From Neisseriaceae bacterium (lineage in GTDB: Bacteria > Pseudomonadota > Gammaproteobacteria > Burkholderiales > Chromobacteriaceae): 64,000 bases of DNA. The position numbers and the translations under genes were made by a program. The number at the start of each line of letters is the position of its first letter. The first letter of the stretch is position 1. The notes under the pieces were generated by a model that ran no database searches, had not been told where the DNA came from, and worked only from the letters and a program-made list of their open reading frames with translations. Shown one piece after another: positions 37,833 to 47,462 of this stretch. The stretch covers positions 275,102 to 339,101 of the forward strand of contig JAIYAC010000025.1 of the NCBI GenBank assembly GCA_027489245.1. Reading direction: 5' to 3'.

Positions 37833-40142
37833 GTGCGCTTGGCCAAGACGTTACGTTTCAGGGTAACCCTGCTATTTACCACTTTGCTGGCGGTAGTGCT
37901 GGGTGTGTCTTTTTTTATGGTCAGTGCGGCCAACCTGGGTATTTTCGAAGAGCAGGCCGAGCAAGAGCTGGAAACCGGGCAGCGGGTGTTTAACCGCCTG
38001 CTAGAGCAAAACAGCAAGCTGCTGATCCAGGCCACACAGGTGCTGGTGGGCGACTTTGCATTCCGCGAGGCACTGGCGACGGCCGATGGCCCGACCATGC
38101 TATCGGCACTGCAAAACCATGCCCATCGCCTGGGCGCAGAGCTGGTGTTGCTCAGCGATCTGCAAGGTAGTGTGCCAGCCGATAACCTGGGGGTGGCACG
38201 TGATGGCGTGTATCCGTTTCCTGACCTGATGCAAGCTGCGCGTAAAGACGGCGTGGCTAGCGGCATCAAGGTGGTGAAAGGTGAAGCCTATGAGCTGGTG
38301 GTGGTGCCGGTGAAGGCACCGGTAGTCATCGGCTGGATTACGCTGGGCGTAAAGCTTACCGAGAAGGTGGCAAAAGACTTGAAGGAAATGTCTGACCTGG
38401 AGGTGACCTTCATCACCATGGGCAGCAGCGGTCGCTGGCGTAGTTTTGCGTCTACGCTGCCGCAGGATCAGCTGAAAGATCTGTTGGCAAACCCTACGCA
38501 TGAAAAGCGGCTGGAGTTGGCCGGCGCGCCGCACCAGTCCCGCTTTTTGCCTATTGCCAGCGGTAGCGGTGACAAGGTTTATGCTGTGCTGCAGCGCCCG
38601 CTGCAAGAGATTCTGGCGCCATTTTATGCGCTGCAAAAAGCCTTGCTGGCGCTAGCCATCGCTAGCTTGTTGTTGTGTATTCTTGCCAGTTTCAAGGTGG
38701 CTGGCGTGGTGACCAAGCCTTTGCATCGGCTGGTGACGGTGGCCAAAAAAATCCGTGATGGCAGCTATGCCGAAAAGGTAGAGCGCCCGGAAACCACCGA
38801 GCTTGCCGAGCTGGCAGACAGCCTGGACCACATGCAGACAGCCATTGCCGAGCGCGAGCAGGAAATCCTGGCGCTGGCGTATCGTGACACGCTGACCGGC
38901 CTGGTCAACCGTGCAGGTTTCTTGAGCGAGCTGGGCCGCCGCCTGGAGGTCGGGGGGCAGAGCCAGACCGTGATGTTGCTGGATCTGGACCGTTTTCAGC
39001 AGCTGAATGACACCCTGGGCCATGTGGCGGGTGACCGGGTGATCATGCGCATCGGTTTCTGGCTGCACGCCGAGGTGGCCCGCTTTGGTGGCGTACTGGC
39101 GCGGCTAGGGGGGGATGAGTTTGCATTTGTCGTGTCCGGTACCGACTATCAGGAAGTGTTGCAGGCAGTGCTGCAGGGCTTCGAGCGGCAGCTTGCGGTA
39201 GACGAGAAGAAGCTGGATGTGCGCGCCAGTATCGGTATTGCCTGCTATCCGGAGCACGCTGCTACCGCGCAGGATCTGCTGCGCTGCGCGGACGAGGCGA
39301 TGTATGTATCCAAGCGCAAGAAGTGCACCGTGTCGGTATACGATGCGGCCAAGCGCCAGTTCCGCGAGGAGCATCTTTCCCTGCTGGGGGACCTGAAAGA
39401 GGCGCTGAACCAGGAGCAGCTGACTTTGCATTACCAGCCCAAAGTGGCGCTGGATGGTAGCCTGCATTGCGAAGCCGAAGCCTTGGTGCGCTGGGAGCAC
39501 CCGGTGCGCGGTTTTGTGCCACCGTTCGAATTCATCCCCTTTGCCGAGCAAACCGGCTATATCCGCGAGATTACCCACTGGGTAATTGCACGGGCGTGTA
39601 TCGATGGCGCCGAGCTGTTGGCCGCCGGTTCGCCGGTGCGTATTTCGGTCAACTTGTCCACGCGGGATTTGCTGGATGCGGCGCTGCCGGAGTTTGTCGA
39701 TAGCTGCCTGCGCATGGCTGGCCTGCCCAAGCAGTATCTGTGTCTGGAGATCACCGAAAGCGGGGTGATGGAAGACCCGGACCGCGCACTAGAGACGCTG
39801 CACGCGCTGCGTAATATGGGCATGGCGCTGGCTATTGATGACTATGGCACCGGCTACTCGTCGCTGGCTTACGTCAAGCAGCTGCCGGTTTCGGAGCTGA
39901 AGATAGACCGGGCCTTCGTGAAAGAGGTGGTCGAGAGCGAGGCCGACGCCATGATTGTGCGCTCCACCACCGAGCTGGCGCATTCGCTAGGCTTTACCGT
40001 GGTCGCCGAGGGGGTGGAAACGCGCGAAATCAGCGACAAGCTGCGCGAGCTTGGCTGCGATTTTGGCCAGGGGTATTTCTATTCCCGCCCCCTGCCACTG
40101 GCGGCCTTTGCCAGCTGGCTACGTAACTATCAGGCAGGGTAG
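37833..40142 (+). CDS. Membrane-bound GGDEF-EAL c-di-GMP protein
   Basis: A 769-aa protein. The first membrane helix (about 10-32), a periplasmic sensor of around 235 residues, and a second helix (about 270-290) are followed by HAMP. The GGDEF domain has DTLTGLVNRAGF and the intact LGGDEFAF. The EAL domain has EALVRWEHP, DDYGTGYSSL and VAEGVE, so the key metal and base residues look intact. Both cyclase and phosphodiesterase activity are possible. It uses a GTG start right after the cupredoxin-like gene. A GTTGGCCGCA word lies near its start (37925-37934, minus orientation). Confidence 0.93.
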   Translation: MRLAKTLRFRVTLLFTTLLAVVLGVSFFMVSAANLGIFEEQAEQELETGQRVFNRLLEQNSKLLIQATQVLVGDFAFREALATADGPTMLSALQNHAHRLGAELVLLSDLQGSVPADNLGVARDGVYPFPDLMQAARKDGVASGIKVVKGEAYELVVVPVKAPVVIGWITLGVKLTEKVAKDLKEMSDLEVTFITMGSSGRWRSFASTLPQDQLKDLLANPTHEKRLELAGAPHQSRFLPIASGSGDKVYAVLQRPLQEILAPFYALQKALLALAIASLLLCILASFKVAGVVTKPLHRLVTVAKKIRDGSYAEKVERPETTELAELADSLDHMQTAIAEREQEILALAYRDTLTGLVNRAGFLSELGRRLEVGGQSQTVMLLDLDRFQQLNDTLGHVAGDRVIMRIGFWLHAEVARFGGVLARLGGDEFAFVVSGTDYQEVLQAVLQGFERQLAVDEKKLDVRASIGIACYPEHAATAQDLLRCADEAMYVSKRKKCTVSVYDAAKRQFREEHLSLLGDLKEALNQEQLTLHYQPKVALDGSLHCEAEALVRWEHPVRGFVPPFEFIPFAEQTGYIREITHWVIARACIDGAELLAAGSPVRISVNLSTRDLLDAALPEFVDSCLRMAGLPKQYLCLEITESGVMEDPDRALETLHALRNMGMALAIDDYGTGYSSLAYVKQLPVSELKIDRAFVKEVVESEADAMIVRSTTELAHSLGFTVVAEGVETREISDKLRELGCDFGQGYFYSRPLPLAAFASWLRNYQAG

Positions 40143-40184
40143 TGCGGTGGCGCGCTAGCTCCTGCCGGCATCGTGTGTTGCCTG

Positions 40185-40227
40185 AAAAATATGCGGCATA
40201 GCCAAGTGGCTGATGCCGCATATTTTT
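40185..40227. terminator. Bidirectional terminator between the GGDEF-EAL gene and astE
   Basis: Perfect 15-bp arms AAAAATATGCGGCAT (40185-40199) and ATGCCGCATATTTTT (40213-40227). The inner loop can extend pairing (AGCCA/TGGCT). It serves two convergent genes. Confidence 0.92.
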
Positions 40228-40283
40228 TTGCCGGTTTTCACAGCTTGTCCACAGCTTTTTCCCGATTTGCTGTGGATATCTGC

Positions 40284-41291
40284 CTAGTCGAGGCTGCTTG
40301 GGGCGATGATGATGCCGGCGCGCAGGCCGATGCTCACACGCGGGTTGGGAAACAGAATGCGCTCCTGGCCACCCTTGGCCAGGTGGCGGATCGCGCCATC
40401 TTCGGCAATCAGCATGCCGTCTGGCAGTGCCGTGAAGTTTTCCACGTCGTCGGCCAGGTGCAGTACAAAATCACCACTATGCTTGATCAGGTCGTAGCTG
40501 GCGCGAAACAGCTGCAGCTGGCTGGCATCGTAGGCCGGGGTGGCGGGTAGTTGGCCGCACACCACCTGCCGCAGCGCCTGGTCTATGCCGGTAAAGCGGC
40601 TCAGGTCGTTCTGGCCAAACGGCCGTGCCTTGCCCAGCTCCAGCGTAAAGGCGTCGGCCTGGCAATGCTGGCTGGTGAAATAGCTGAAGGTGGCCGCCGG
40701 CTTGCTGTGCAGTAGCACGGTGCGGATATCAGCCTGGGCCAGCCACATCAGCTGTTCGCGGTTGTGCGGGCGATCGTGCAGATAGGGGTAGATGGCAAAG
40801 CGTTCAAACACCGAGCCGCGTATGGCGGTGTGCAGGTCGTAGTGCCGTTTCAGCCCTGTGGCCTGGCGAAAGAACGCCAGGGCCAGCTGTTCCAGCTCGG
40901 CAGCGCGGGCGGCCTCGGCGGCGGCTGGCTGGCTGCTGTGCTGCCCGTTGAACAGGCGGTTCATGTCGTAGTCGATAAAGCGCTTGCCCTGGCGCATGGC
41001 CGGCAGGTTGCCTAGCACGATCAGCACGTGGGCCTGCAGCGGCAGGGCGCCGTCTAGCAGATCATTCACGATGCCTGCCAGCACTTCTATGGGCGCCGTT
41101 TCATTGCCGTGCACGCCTGCGGACAGTAGCAGGCTGGGTAGCCCTGGCTGTGGCTGGCTGGGGGAGAGCTGCAACAGGCCGTGGCCTAGCCAGTGGGCAT
41201 CAATGCCGTGCTGTTGCCATACGGTTTGCCGGGGTTGCAAGCCTTGCAGGCTGAGGGAGAGAAAATCCTGGGCGGGTTCAAATGGGCGCAT
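40284..41291 (-). CDS. astE: Succinylglutamate desuccinylase / aspartoacylase family (AstE-like)
   Basis: A 335-aa zinc hydrolase. Zinc ligands are visible in GVHGNETAPIE (His, Glu) and HYDLHTAIRG (His), and IDYDMNRLFNG matches AstE. AstE removes succinate from succinylglutamate at the end of the arginine succinyltransferase pathway. No astCADB genes are near, so the pathway genes must lie elsewhere or the enzyme has another acyl-amino acid substrate. Confidence 0.88.
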   Translation of the reverse strand: MRPFEPAQDFLSLSLQGLQPRQTVWQQHGIDAHWLGHGLLQLSPSQPQPGLPSLLLSAGVHGNETAPIEVLAGIVNDLLDGALPLQAHVLIVLGNLPAMRQGKRFIDYDMNRLFNGQHSSQPAAAEAARAAELEQLALAFFRQATGLKRHYDLHTAIRGSVFERFAIYPYLHDRPHNREQLMWLAQADIRTVLLHSKPAATFSYFTSQHCQADAFTLELGKARPFGQNDLSRFTGIDQALRQVVCGQLPATPAYDASQLQLFRASYDLIKHSGDFVLHLADDVENFTALPDGMLIAEDGAIRHLAKGGQERILFPNPRVSIGLRAGIIIAPSSLD

Positions 41292-41319
41292 GCTGTTTCC
41301 TTATCGGTTCGGCCCATTC

Positions 41320-41361
41320 TAAACAAAGACCCGTGGCGCCATACGCTGGCGGCACGGGTCT
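41320..41361 (-). terminator. Terminator after the enoyl-CoA hydratase gene
   Basis: Arms AGACCCGTG (41327-41335) and CACGGGTCT (41353-41361), with an A-rich stretch at 41320-41326 that reads TTTGTTT on the minus strand. Confidence 0.7.
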
Positions 41362-41387
41362 GAACGTTGATGGCGCAATCGTGCAAA

Positions 41388-42176
41388 TCAGGGCATCCAG
41401 TTGGGCGCTCTTTTTTGCAGATAGGCATAAATGCCTTCACGGCCTTCCTCGCTGGTGCGTACGCTGGTGATGCGCTCGATGCTGATATCCAGTGCGGCCT
41501 GGCTGGTGCCCAGCTGGCTGATGTCGTTGACCAGCTTTTTGGCTGCCATCATGGCTTGCGGGCCATTGTGCAGCAGGTGGCACAGGGTCATTTCCAGGCT
41601 GGCGTCCAGCTCTTCGGCCTCGACTACCTGGTGCACCAGGCCCAGGCGTTTGGCCTTGCCCGCGTTAAAACGCTCGGCGGTGATGAAGTAGCGCCGCGCT
41701 GCACGCGCGCCGATGGCGCGAATGATATACGGCGCGATAGACGAGGGGATGCTGCCCAGTTTGACCTCGGAAAAGCCGAACAGGCTGTCGGTGCAGGAAA
41801 TGGCCACGTCGCAGCATGCCACCAGCCCCACGCCAATGCCAAATGCCGAGCCGTGCACCTTGGCAATGGTAGGTTTGGGCAAGGTATCCAGCACTACCAT
41901 CAGGTCGGCCAGCAGGCGGGCTTGTTGTTGTAAGGTGGCATCGTCGGCAGTGTTGAGCCTTTCCAGCCATTGCATGTCGTGGCCGGTAGAGAAATTCATG
42001 CCGCTGCCGGTCAGCACGATGGCACGAATGGACGGGTCGCGGCCCAGCTCTTTCAGCTCGCGGGTGAGGCGCAGCGCCAGGGTGTCATCGATGGCGTTGT
42101 GCAGCTCTGGCCGGTTCAGTGACAGCGTGGCGATATTACGATCATCTACAGACAGCAGGATGCAGTCCTGGGCCAT
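41388..42176 (-). CDS. Enoyl-CoA hydratase/isomerase family protein
   Basis: A 262-aa crotonase-fold protein. NRPELHNAIDDTLALRL and GSGMNFSTGHDMQWLERL are the CoA-binding and oxyanion-hole segments; HGSAFGIGVGLVACCDVAI and EVKLGSIPSSIAPYII are the core motifs. The tail EEGREGIYAYLQKRAPNW resembles methylglutaconyl-CoA hydratase-like members of leucine degradation, but no other liu genes are nearby. It starts 12 bases after the alpha/beta hydrolase gene, suggesting an operon. Confidence 0.88.
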   Translation of the reverse strand: MAQDCILLSVDDRNIATLSLNRPELHNAIDDTLALRLTRELKELGRDPSIRAIVLTGSGMNFSTGHDMQWLERLNTADDATLQQQARLLADLMVVLDTLPKPTIAKVHGSAFGIGVGLVACCDVAISCTDSLFGFSEVKLGSIPSSIAPYIIRAIGARAARRYFITAERFNAGKAKRLGLVHQVVEAEELDASLEMTLCHLLHNGPQAMMAAKKLVNDISQLGTSQAALDISIERITSVRTSEEGREGIYAYLQKRAPNWMP

Positions 42177-42188
42177 GAGAAACCTCCT

Positions 42189-42977
42189 TTACGGGGTGGC
42201 AAACTGGAAAATGTGTTGGCAAAACAGTTGCGGTGCTTCCAGGTGTAATGCATGGCCGGCGCCGGGTAGTACGGTCAGGGTGGCGCCTGGTATGCCTTGT
42301 TGTAGTAGCCGGGCCTGGTAGAGCGGTGTCAGGCGGTCTTCGTCGCCGACGATAATGTGCGTGGGTACCGCCAGGTCGCCCAGCCAGCTGCGTGCATCAT
42401 GTGCCATGACACCGGCAATGATGCGCTCGATGGCAGACCATTCTACCGTGGCGGCAATGCGCTTCAGGTCGGGCAGCATGGCTTGGCCCGCTTGCAGGAA
42501 GCGGCTGGAAAACAGCCATGGCAGGCTGATGTCAAAGCGCAAGTCGGCGCCGCCGGCTGCTTCGGCCTGGGACCAGCTTAACGCAATCTGGGTGTTGATG
42601 GCATCCGACCATGCCAAGGTGGCTGCGAGTAGCAAGCGGCCAACCCGTTGCGGGTGGCGGCGGGTAAAATGCTGGGCCACCATGCCGCCGTAAGACAGCC
42701 CGGCCAGGTACACCTGCTCCAGCCCTAGGTGGTCTAGCAGGGCGGCTGCGTCGTCTGCCTGGCGTGTCAGCGCGTAGGCGGGCAGGTCGGTGCGCTCGCT
42801 TTGGCCCTGGCCCTGAAAGTCCAGGCGAATCAGCTGGAAGCGCTGCTCCAGCATGGGAGCCATCAGCGTCCACGCTGCCGTGCTCATGGTCAGGCCATTA
42901 AACAGCATGAGTGGCTGGCTGCCCTGGCCGCTGACTTCGTAATACAGCTGGCGCTGTTCGGTTTGCATGAATGGCAT
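42189..42977 (-). CDS. Alpha/beta hydrolase
   Basis: A 262-aa alpha/beta-fold hydrolase. The nucleophile Ser is in LAGLSYGGMVAQ, the oxyanion HG-like loop in LFNGLTMSTAAW, the catalytic acid in IIVGDEDRLTP, and His in GAGHALHLEAP. Similar proteins include 3-oxoadipate enol-lactonase-like and BioH-like esterases; the substrate cannot be told. A GGAG precedes the start by 7 bases. It leads the pair with the enoyl-CoA hydratase gene. Confidence 0.88.
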   Translation of the reverse strand: MPFMQTEQRQLYYEVSGQGSQPLMLFNGLTMSTAAWTLMAPMLEQRFQLIRLDFQGQGQSERTDLPAYALTRQADDAAALLDHLGLEQVYLAGLSYGGMVAQHFTRRHPQRVGRLLLAATLAWSDAINTQIALSWSQAEAAGGADLRFDISLPWLFSSRFLQAGQAMLPDLKRIAATVEWSAIERIIAGVMAHDARSWLGDLAVPTHIIVGDEDRLTPLYQARLLQQGIPGATLTVLPGAGHALHLEAPQLFCQHIFQFATP

Positions 42978-43122
42978 GGTGCGCTCCGTATGCTGTTGTT
43001 TTCTCCATTCTAGGCAATTTCATCTGGCCTGCCCGTGCAATGCGGCTTCGGGGGTGCGGCGGGCTGCATTATCTGTCACAAACATCTACTAAAGTGCCGC
43101 TGTACTCGATAGTAGGTTCGCC

Positions 43123-44910
43123 ATGAATACATGTCTTGATGAGGTGACTCTGGCCATGCCGCAGCCAGCGCCCAGCCGTGTGCTGCTAGAGAAAATTATC
43201 CGCGAAGGCCTGGTCCAGGTCGTGTTTCAGCCCATTGTCTATCTGGCTTCAGGCGAGCTGGTGGGCTATGAAGCGCTGGTGCGCGGGCCGTCCGACTCCA
43301 TATTGCATTCCCCTGTCGCCTTGTTTGCCTACGCCGCCGAGGCCGGTTTGTCTGCCGTACTGGATCAGGTATGCATGGCCGTGGTGTTGCGCGAGTTTGC
43401 CCGGCAGCAGCTGCCCGGCCAGCTGTTTATGAACGTGATGCCTGACACGCTGCTGTGCGAAGACCTGACGGTAGATGGGCTGCTGGGTATGCTGGCGGTG
43501 AGCGGGGTGCCGCCTGAGCGGGTGGTGCTGGAGCTAACCGAGACGCGGCCCAATGCCGGCTACCCCGTGCTGCGTAAAGTGGTCGATGCCTTACGGGCTA
43601 GCGGGCTACGGCTGGCGCTGGATGATCTGGGCGAGGGGTATTCGAATCTGCGGCTGTGGAGCGAGCTGGGCCCGGAGCTGGTCAAGCTTGACAAGTACTT
43701 TGTTCAAAATATTCACCAGGACCCGATAAAGCTGCAATTTGTCCGTTCGCTGGTCGATATGGCGCGCGCCGCGGGCTCTACTCTGGTGGCCGAGGGGGTA
43801 GAGCAGGCCGAAGAGCTGGCAGTATTGCGTGATCTGGGCGTGCTGATGGGGCAGGGCTACCTGATGTCGCGCCCGGTGGCCAAGCCGGGCAAGGCCACGC
43901 GCTACACCCTGCCAGGTTATGCCCCGGCAAGGGTTGGCCGCATGCTGCCACAGGCGCGCAGCCTGCTGCTGCCGGTGCAGGCGCTACCGGATACCGCCAG
44001 CTGCCAGCAGGCGTATAGGCTGTTTGCCGATCAGCCCGACCTGTTTGCCGTGCCGGTGCTGCGTGCTGGCCGGCCGGTTGGGCTGCTGTCGCGCCATCAC
44101 GTGCTGGAGTCCTTTGCCAAGCCATTCAGCCGCGAATTGCTGGCCAAGAAGTCATGCATGACGCTGGCCGATGGCGCGCCACTGGTCGTGCCTGCCGATC
44201 TGGATATCCAGACGCTTTCCCACCGCGTGGTGGCGGCCGACCGCCGCTACTTGCTGGATGGCTTCATCATTGTGGAAGAGGGCCACTACCTGGGCATGGG
44301 CACCGGGCACGATTTGATGCGGGTGATCAGTGAGCAGCAGCTGTTGGCCGCACGCTACGCCAACCCGCTGACCGGTTTGCCGGGTAATGTGCCCATCAGC
44401 GACGAAGTGGCGCGCTTGCTGGACGAGGGCCGCAGTTTTGCCGTGGCCTATGTCGACCTGGATCACTTCAAGCCTTTTAACGACCAGTACGGTTATGGTG
44501 CAGGCGACGACATGATTCGCCTGCTGGGCACCATTCTGGAAACCGCGGTGGACAGCGCGCGCGATTTTGTCGGGCATGTGGGCGGGGACGATTTTGTGTT
44601 GTTGTTGCAAAGCTGCAACTGGGAACTGCGCTTGCAGCGCGTATTGCAGCAGTTTGATCAGAGTGTGCTGGCGCTGTTTTCCGAGGGCGACCGCCTGGCC
44701 GGCGGGTTTTGCGTGGCAGACCGTCAGGGCCAGGTGCGCTTCTTTCCGCTCACGAGCGTGTCCATTGGTGTGTTGCAGGTCCGGCCGGGGTTCTTTGCCT
44801 CGCACTATGCGGTGGCGTCGGCCGCAACCCAAGCCAAAAAAATGGCGAAAAAACAGGATGGTAGCGCGATTTATATCGAAAATGACGTCATGTCCGCGGT
44901 AATGCATTAA
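43123..44910 (+). CDS. EAL-CBS-GGDEF c-di-GMP signalling protein
   Basis: A 595-aa cytoplasmic protein with the phosphodiesterase domain first. The EAL domain (about residues 20-265) has YEALVRGP, ELTETR, LDDLGEGYSNL, and VAEGVEQ. A CBS-like pair spans about 280-415. The C-terminal GGDEF domain (about 420-590) has NPLTGLPGN and VGGDDF in place of GGDEF. EAL looks active; the altered loop 6 (DDLGEGYS rather than DDFGTGYS) and the D-for-E change in GGDDF leave cyclase activity uncertain. CBS pairs typically bind adenine nucleotides, which may regulate it. No partner is adjacent. Confidence 0.9.
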   Translation: MNTCLDEVTLAMPQPAPSRVLLEKIIREGLVQVVFQPIVYLASGELVGYEALVRGPSDSILHSPVALFAYAAEAGLSAVLDQVCMAVVLREFARQQLPGQLFMNVMPDTLLCEDLTVDGLLGMLAVSGVPPERVVLELTETRPNAGYPVLRKVVDALRASGLRLALDDLGEGYSNLRLWSELGPELVKLDKYFVQNIHQDPIKLQFVRSLVDMARAAGSTLVAEGVEQAEELAVLRDLGVLMGQGYLMSRPVAKPGKATRYTLPGYAPARVGRMLPQARSLLLPVQALPDTASCQQAYRLFADQPDLFAVPVLRAGRPVGLLSRHHVLESFAKPFSRELLAKKSCMTLADGAPLVVPADLDIQTLSHRVVAADRRYLLDGFIIVEEGHYLGMGTGHDLMRVISEQQLLAARYANPLTGLPGNVPISDEVARLLDEGRSFAVAYVDLDHFKPFNDQYGYGAGDDMIRLLGTILETAVDSARDFVGHVGGDDFVLLLQSCNWELRLQRVLQQFDQSVLALFSEGDRLAGGFCVADRQGQVRFFPLTSVSIGVLQVRPGFFASHYAVASAATQAKKMAKKQDGSAIYIENDVMSAVMH

Positions 44911-45399
44911 CTGCGGTAACTGGTTGGAAGGATTAAACGCGGGGGGCGATTAGCGGCCTTTGCTGCGCTGCCCACCCGCTTAAATCGGGTATCTTGCTGT
45001 GGTGTTGGCATTTTCATGCTGCGCCGCGGCATTTTTTTTGCTTCTCATGCTGTTCTGGCCTGACTTTTGCATGTGTGTTGTCAATTTTATTAAACATCGG
45101 CTAATCTGGTCTGGCTGTAAGGCAAGAGGGCATCATTCTGGTGCGCCAGATGCGTGATATTGCCCCGTTGACCGCCGGTGTGGTGGCGTGCCAGTGGTGC
45201 GTGGCGTGCTGTTTTCCGCTCGGGCTTGGCCAGGCTGCCAAGGTAAAAAAGGACTATCCCGTACCAGCCAGGTGTAGCGCTTGTCCTCTTGGGCATATTG
45301 CTTGCAGGGTTGGCCGCAGGGTAGGGTAGGGTTTGGCCGTTTTGAAATGGCAGAAGTGAACATTACAGAGGGTGAGCAACACCCTCGCGAGGAAAAATC
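44911..45399. other. 489-base intergenic stretch upstream of potG
   Basis: No gene is evident. The stretch 44985-45110 is T-rich, and a GTTGGCCGCA word lies at 45309-45318. A 7-bp hairpin GAGGGTG (45368-45374) / CACCCTC (45380-45386) sits just before the potG ribosome site (GAGG 45389-45392). A periplasmic potF gene, expected in such operons, is absent here. Confidence 0.55.
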
Positions 45400-46533
45400 A
45401 TGGTGGAAACTGTCAAACAGGCTGCGGCATCCGCACAGGGCGCGCCGTATCTGCGTATTGCCAATGTGGTGAAGAAGTTCGGGGATACCACGGCAGTCGA
45501 TGGGGTGGATCTGGATATCCGCAAAAACGAGATTTTTGCCCTGCTGGGCAGCTCCGGGTGTGGCAAGTCCACCCTGTTGCGCATGCTGGCGGGGATGGAG
45601 CGGCCAACCTCTGGCAAGATCATTCTGGATGGCGAAGACATTACGGCACTCGCGCCCTACGATCGCCCCATCAACATGATGTTCCAGAGCTATGCGCTGT
45701 TTCCGCACATGAGCGTGGCAGACAACATCGCTTTCGGCCTGAAGCAGGACAAGATGCCCAAGGGCGAGATCGACGCCCGCGTGGCCGAAATGCTGGACCT
45801 GGTGCAAATGCGCAAATACGCCAACCGCAAACCCTACCAGCTGTCTGGCGGCCAGCAGCAGCGCGTGGCGCTGGCGCGCAGCCTGGCCAAGCGGCCAAAG
45901 CTGCTGTTGCTGGACGAGCCGCTGGGTGCACTGGATAAAAAGCTGCGTCAGCAAACCCAGCTGGAGCTGGTGAATACGCTGGAGCAGGTGGGTGTGACCT
46001 GCATCATGGTGACGCACGATCAGGAAGAGGCCATGACCATGGCCACGCGCATCGGCATCATGAGCGAAGGCCAGCTGCTACAGATTGGTAGCCCCGCCGA
46101 AATCTACGATTACCCGAACTGTCGCTTCACGGCCGAATTTATTGGCGATACCAATATGTTTGCCGGCCCGGTGGTGGTGGACGAACCGGACAGCGTGGAA
46201 ATCGACGCGCCCGAGCTGGGCAGCCGTATCCATATCGACCACGGCATTACCGGCCCCAAAGGCATGCAGGTATGGGCCAGTATCCGCCCGGAAGACGTGC
46301 ATCTGGATGTGGTGCCGCAGCCGGCAGGGCCGAATGTGGCGCGCGGCCAGGTACATGATATCGCTTACCTGGGCAGCTTCTCGGTGTACCACGTGAAGCT
46401 GGCTAGCGGCAAAGTGGTGAAATCCATGGTGGCGGCCAACCATTGGCACGAAAACAGTATTACCCCGCCTACCTGGGGTGACACCGTTTATGTGAGCTGG
46501 CGCCCAGACATGCCCGTTGTGCTGACCCGTTAA
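45400..46533 (+). CDS. potG: Putrescine ABC transporter ATP-binding protein
   Basis: A 377-aa ATPase, the same length as E. coli PotG. Walker A is [13 protein letters not shown], the ABC signature is [16 protein letters not shown], Walker B is [12 protein letters not shown], and the H-loop is [11 protein letters not shown]-terminal TOBE domain follows. It powers uptake through PotH and PotI, which follow directly. PotA (spermidine-preferential) is the close alternative; length and neighbours favour PotG. A hairpin before the ribosome site may influence expression. Confidence 0.93.
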   Translation: MVETVKQAAASAQGAPYLRIANVVKKFGDTTAVDGVDLDIRKNEIFALLGSSGCGKSTLLRMLAGMERPTSGKIILDGEDITALAPYDRPINMMFQSYALFPHMSVADNIAFGLKQDKMPKGEIDARVAEMLDLVQMRKYANRKPYQLSGGQQQRVALARSLAKRPKLLLLDEPLGALDKKLRQQTQLELVNTLEQVGVTCIMVTHDQEEAMTMATRIGIMSEGQLLQIGSPAEIYDYPNCRFTAEFIGDTNMFAGPVVVDEPDSVEIDAPELGSRIHIDHGITGPKGMQVWASIRPEDVHLDVVPQPAGPNVARGQVHDIAYLGSFSVYHVKLASGKVVKSMVAANHWHENSITPPTWGDTVYVSWRPDMPVVLTR

Positions 46534-46544
46534 GGAGTAGCGTG

Positions 46545-47462
46545 ATGAATATGTCGCGATTGATGCGCAAACTGAAGCCGGGCAAAGGGGCGGTCATTGC
46601 CGTGCCGTTCTTCTGGCTGCTGCTGTTCTTCCTGGTGCCGTTCTTCATTGTGTTGAAGATCAGCTTTGCCGAGCAGGACCTGGCCATCCCGCCGTTTACT
46701 AGCCTGCTGCAGATAGAAGACGGTGTCCTGCAAAGCCTTAGCCTGTACTTTGGCAACTTCCATTTCATCTTTACTGATGGTCTGTACGCGGCAACCTACC
46801 TGTCGTCGCTGAAGGTGGCATTTTTCACCACGGTGATGTGCCTGTTGCTGGGCTACCCCATTGCCTATGCCATTGCCCGCGCCGACCCGGCACGCCGCAA
46901 CGTGCTGCTGATGCTGGTGATGCTGCCGTTCTGGACCTCGTTCCTGCTGCGCGTGTACGCCTGGATGGGTTTGCTCAATGAAACCGGCCTGATCAACAAC
47001 TTCCTGATGTCGATCGGCCTGATCAGCGAGCCGCTGCACCTGTTCCACAACGACTTTTCGCTGTATCTGGTGATGGTGTATGCCTACCTGCCGTTCATGA
47101 TCCTGCCGCTGTTCTCGCACCTGGTAAAAATGGACATGCGCCTGCTGGAGGCCGCGGCCGACCTGGGCGCCGGTCCGATCAAGGCTTTCCTGACCATTAC
47201 CCTGCCACTGTCCAAGAACGGCATCATTGCTGGCTCCATGATGGTGTTCATTCCGGCCGTGGGCGAATTCGTGATCCCCGAGCTGGTGGGGGGCACCGAT
47301 ACGCTGATGATCGGCAAGGTGCTGTGGAACGAGTTCTTTGATAACAACAACTGGCCGATGGCGTCTGCGGTGGCCATCATCATGGTACTGATGCTGATCG
47401 TGCCGATCGCGCTGCTGCATCGCTACGAGACGCGCGAGCTGGAGGGTAAGGGCAATGCATAA
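46545..47462 (+). CDS. potH: Putrescine ABC transporter permease PotH
   Basis: A 305-aa inner-membrane permease with six helices. AVIAVPFFWLLLFFLVPFFIVLKISFAE is the first helix region, and the EAA loop is EAAADLGAGPIKAFLTITLPL. AAGG-type ribosome site AAGGAG lies 7 bases before the ATG at 46545; a GTG at 46542 is the alternative. Its stop overlaps potI by 8 bases. Confidence 0.93.
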   Translation: MNMSRLMRKLKPGKGAVIAVPFFWLLLFFLVPFFIVLKISFAEQDLAIPPFTSLLQIEDGVLQSLSLYFGNFHFIFTDGLYAATYLSSLKVAFFTTVMCLLLGYPIAYAIARADPARRNVLLMLVMLPFWTSFLLRVYAWMGLLNETGLINNFLMSIGLISEPLHLFHNDFSLYLVMVYAYLPFMILPLFSHLVKMDMRLLEAAADLGAGPIKAFLTITLPLSKNGIIAGSMMVFIPAVGEFVIPELVGGTDTLMIGKVLWNEFFDNNNWPMASAVAIIMVLMLIVPIALLHRYETRELEGKGNA

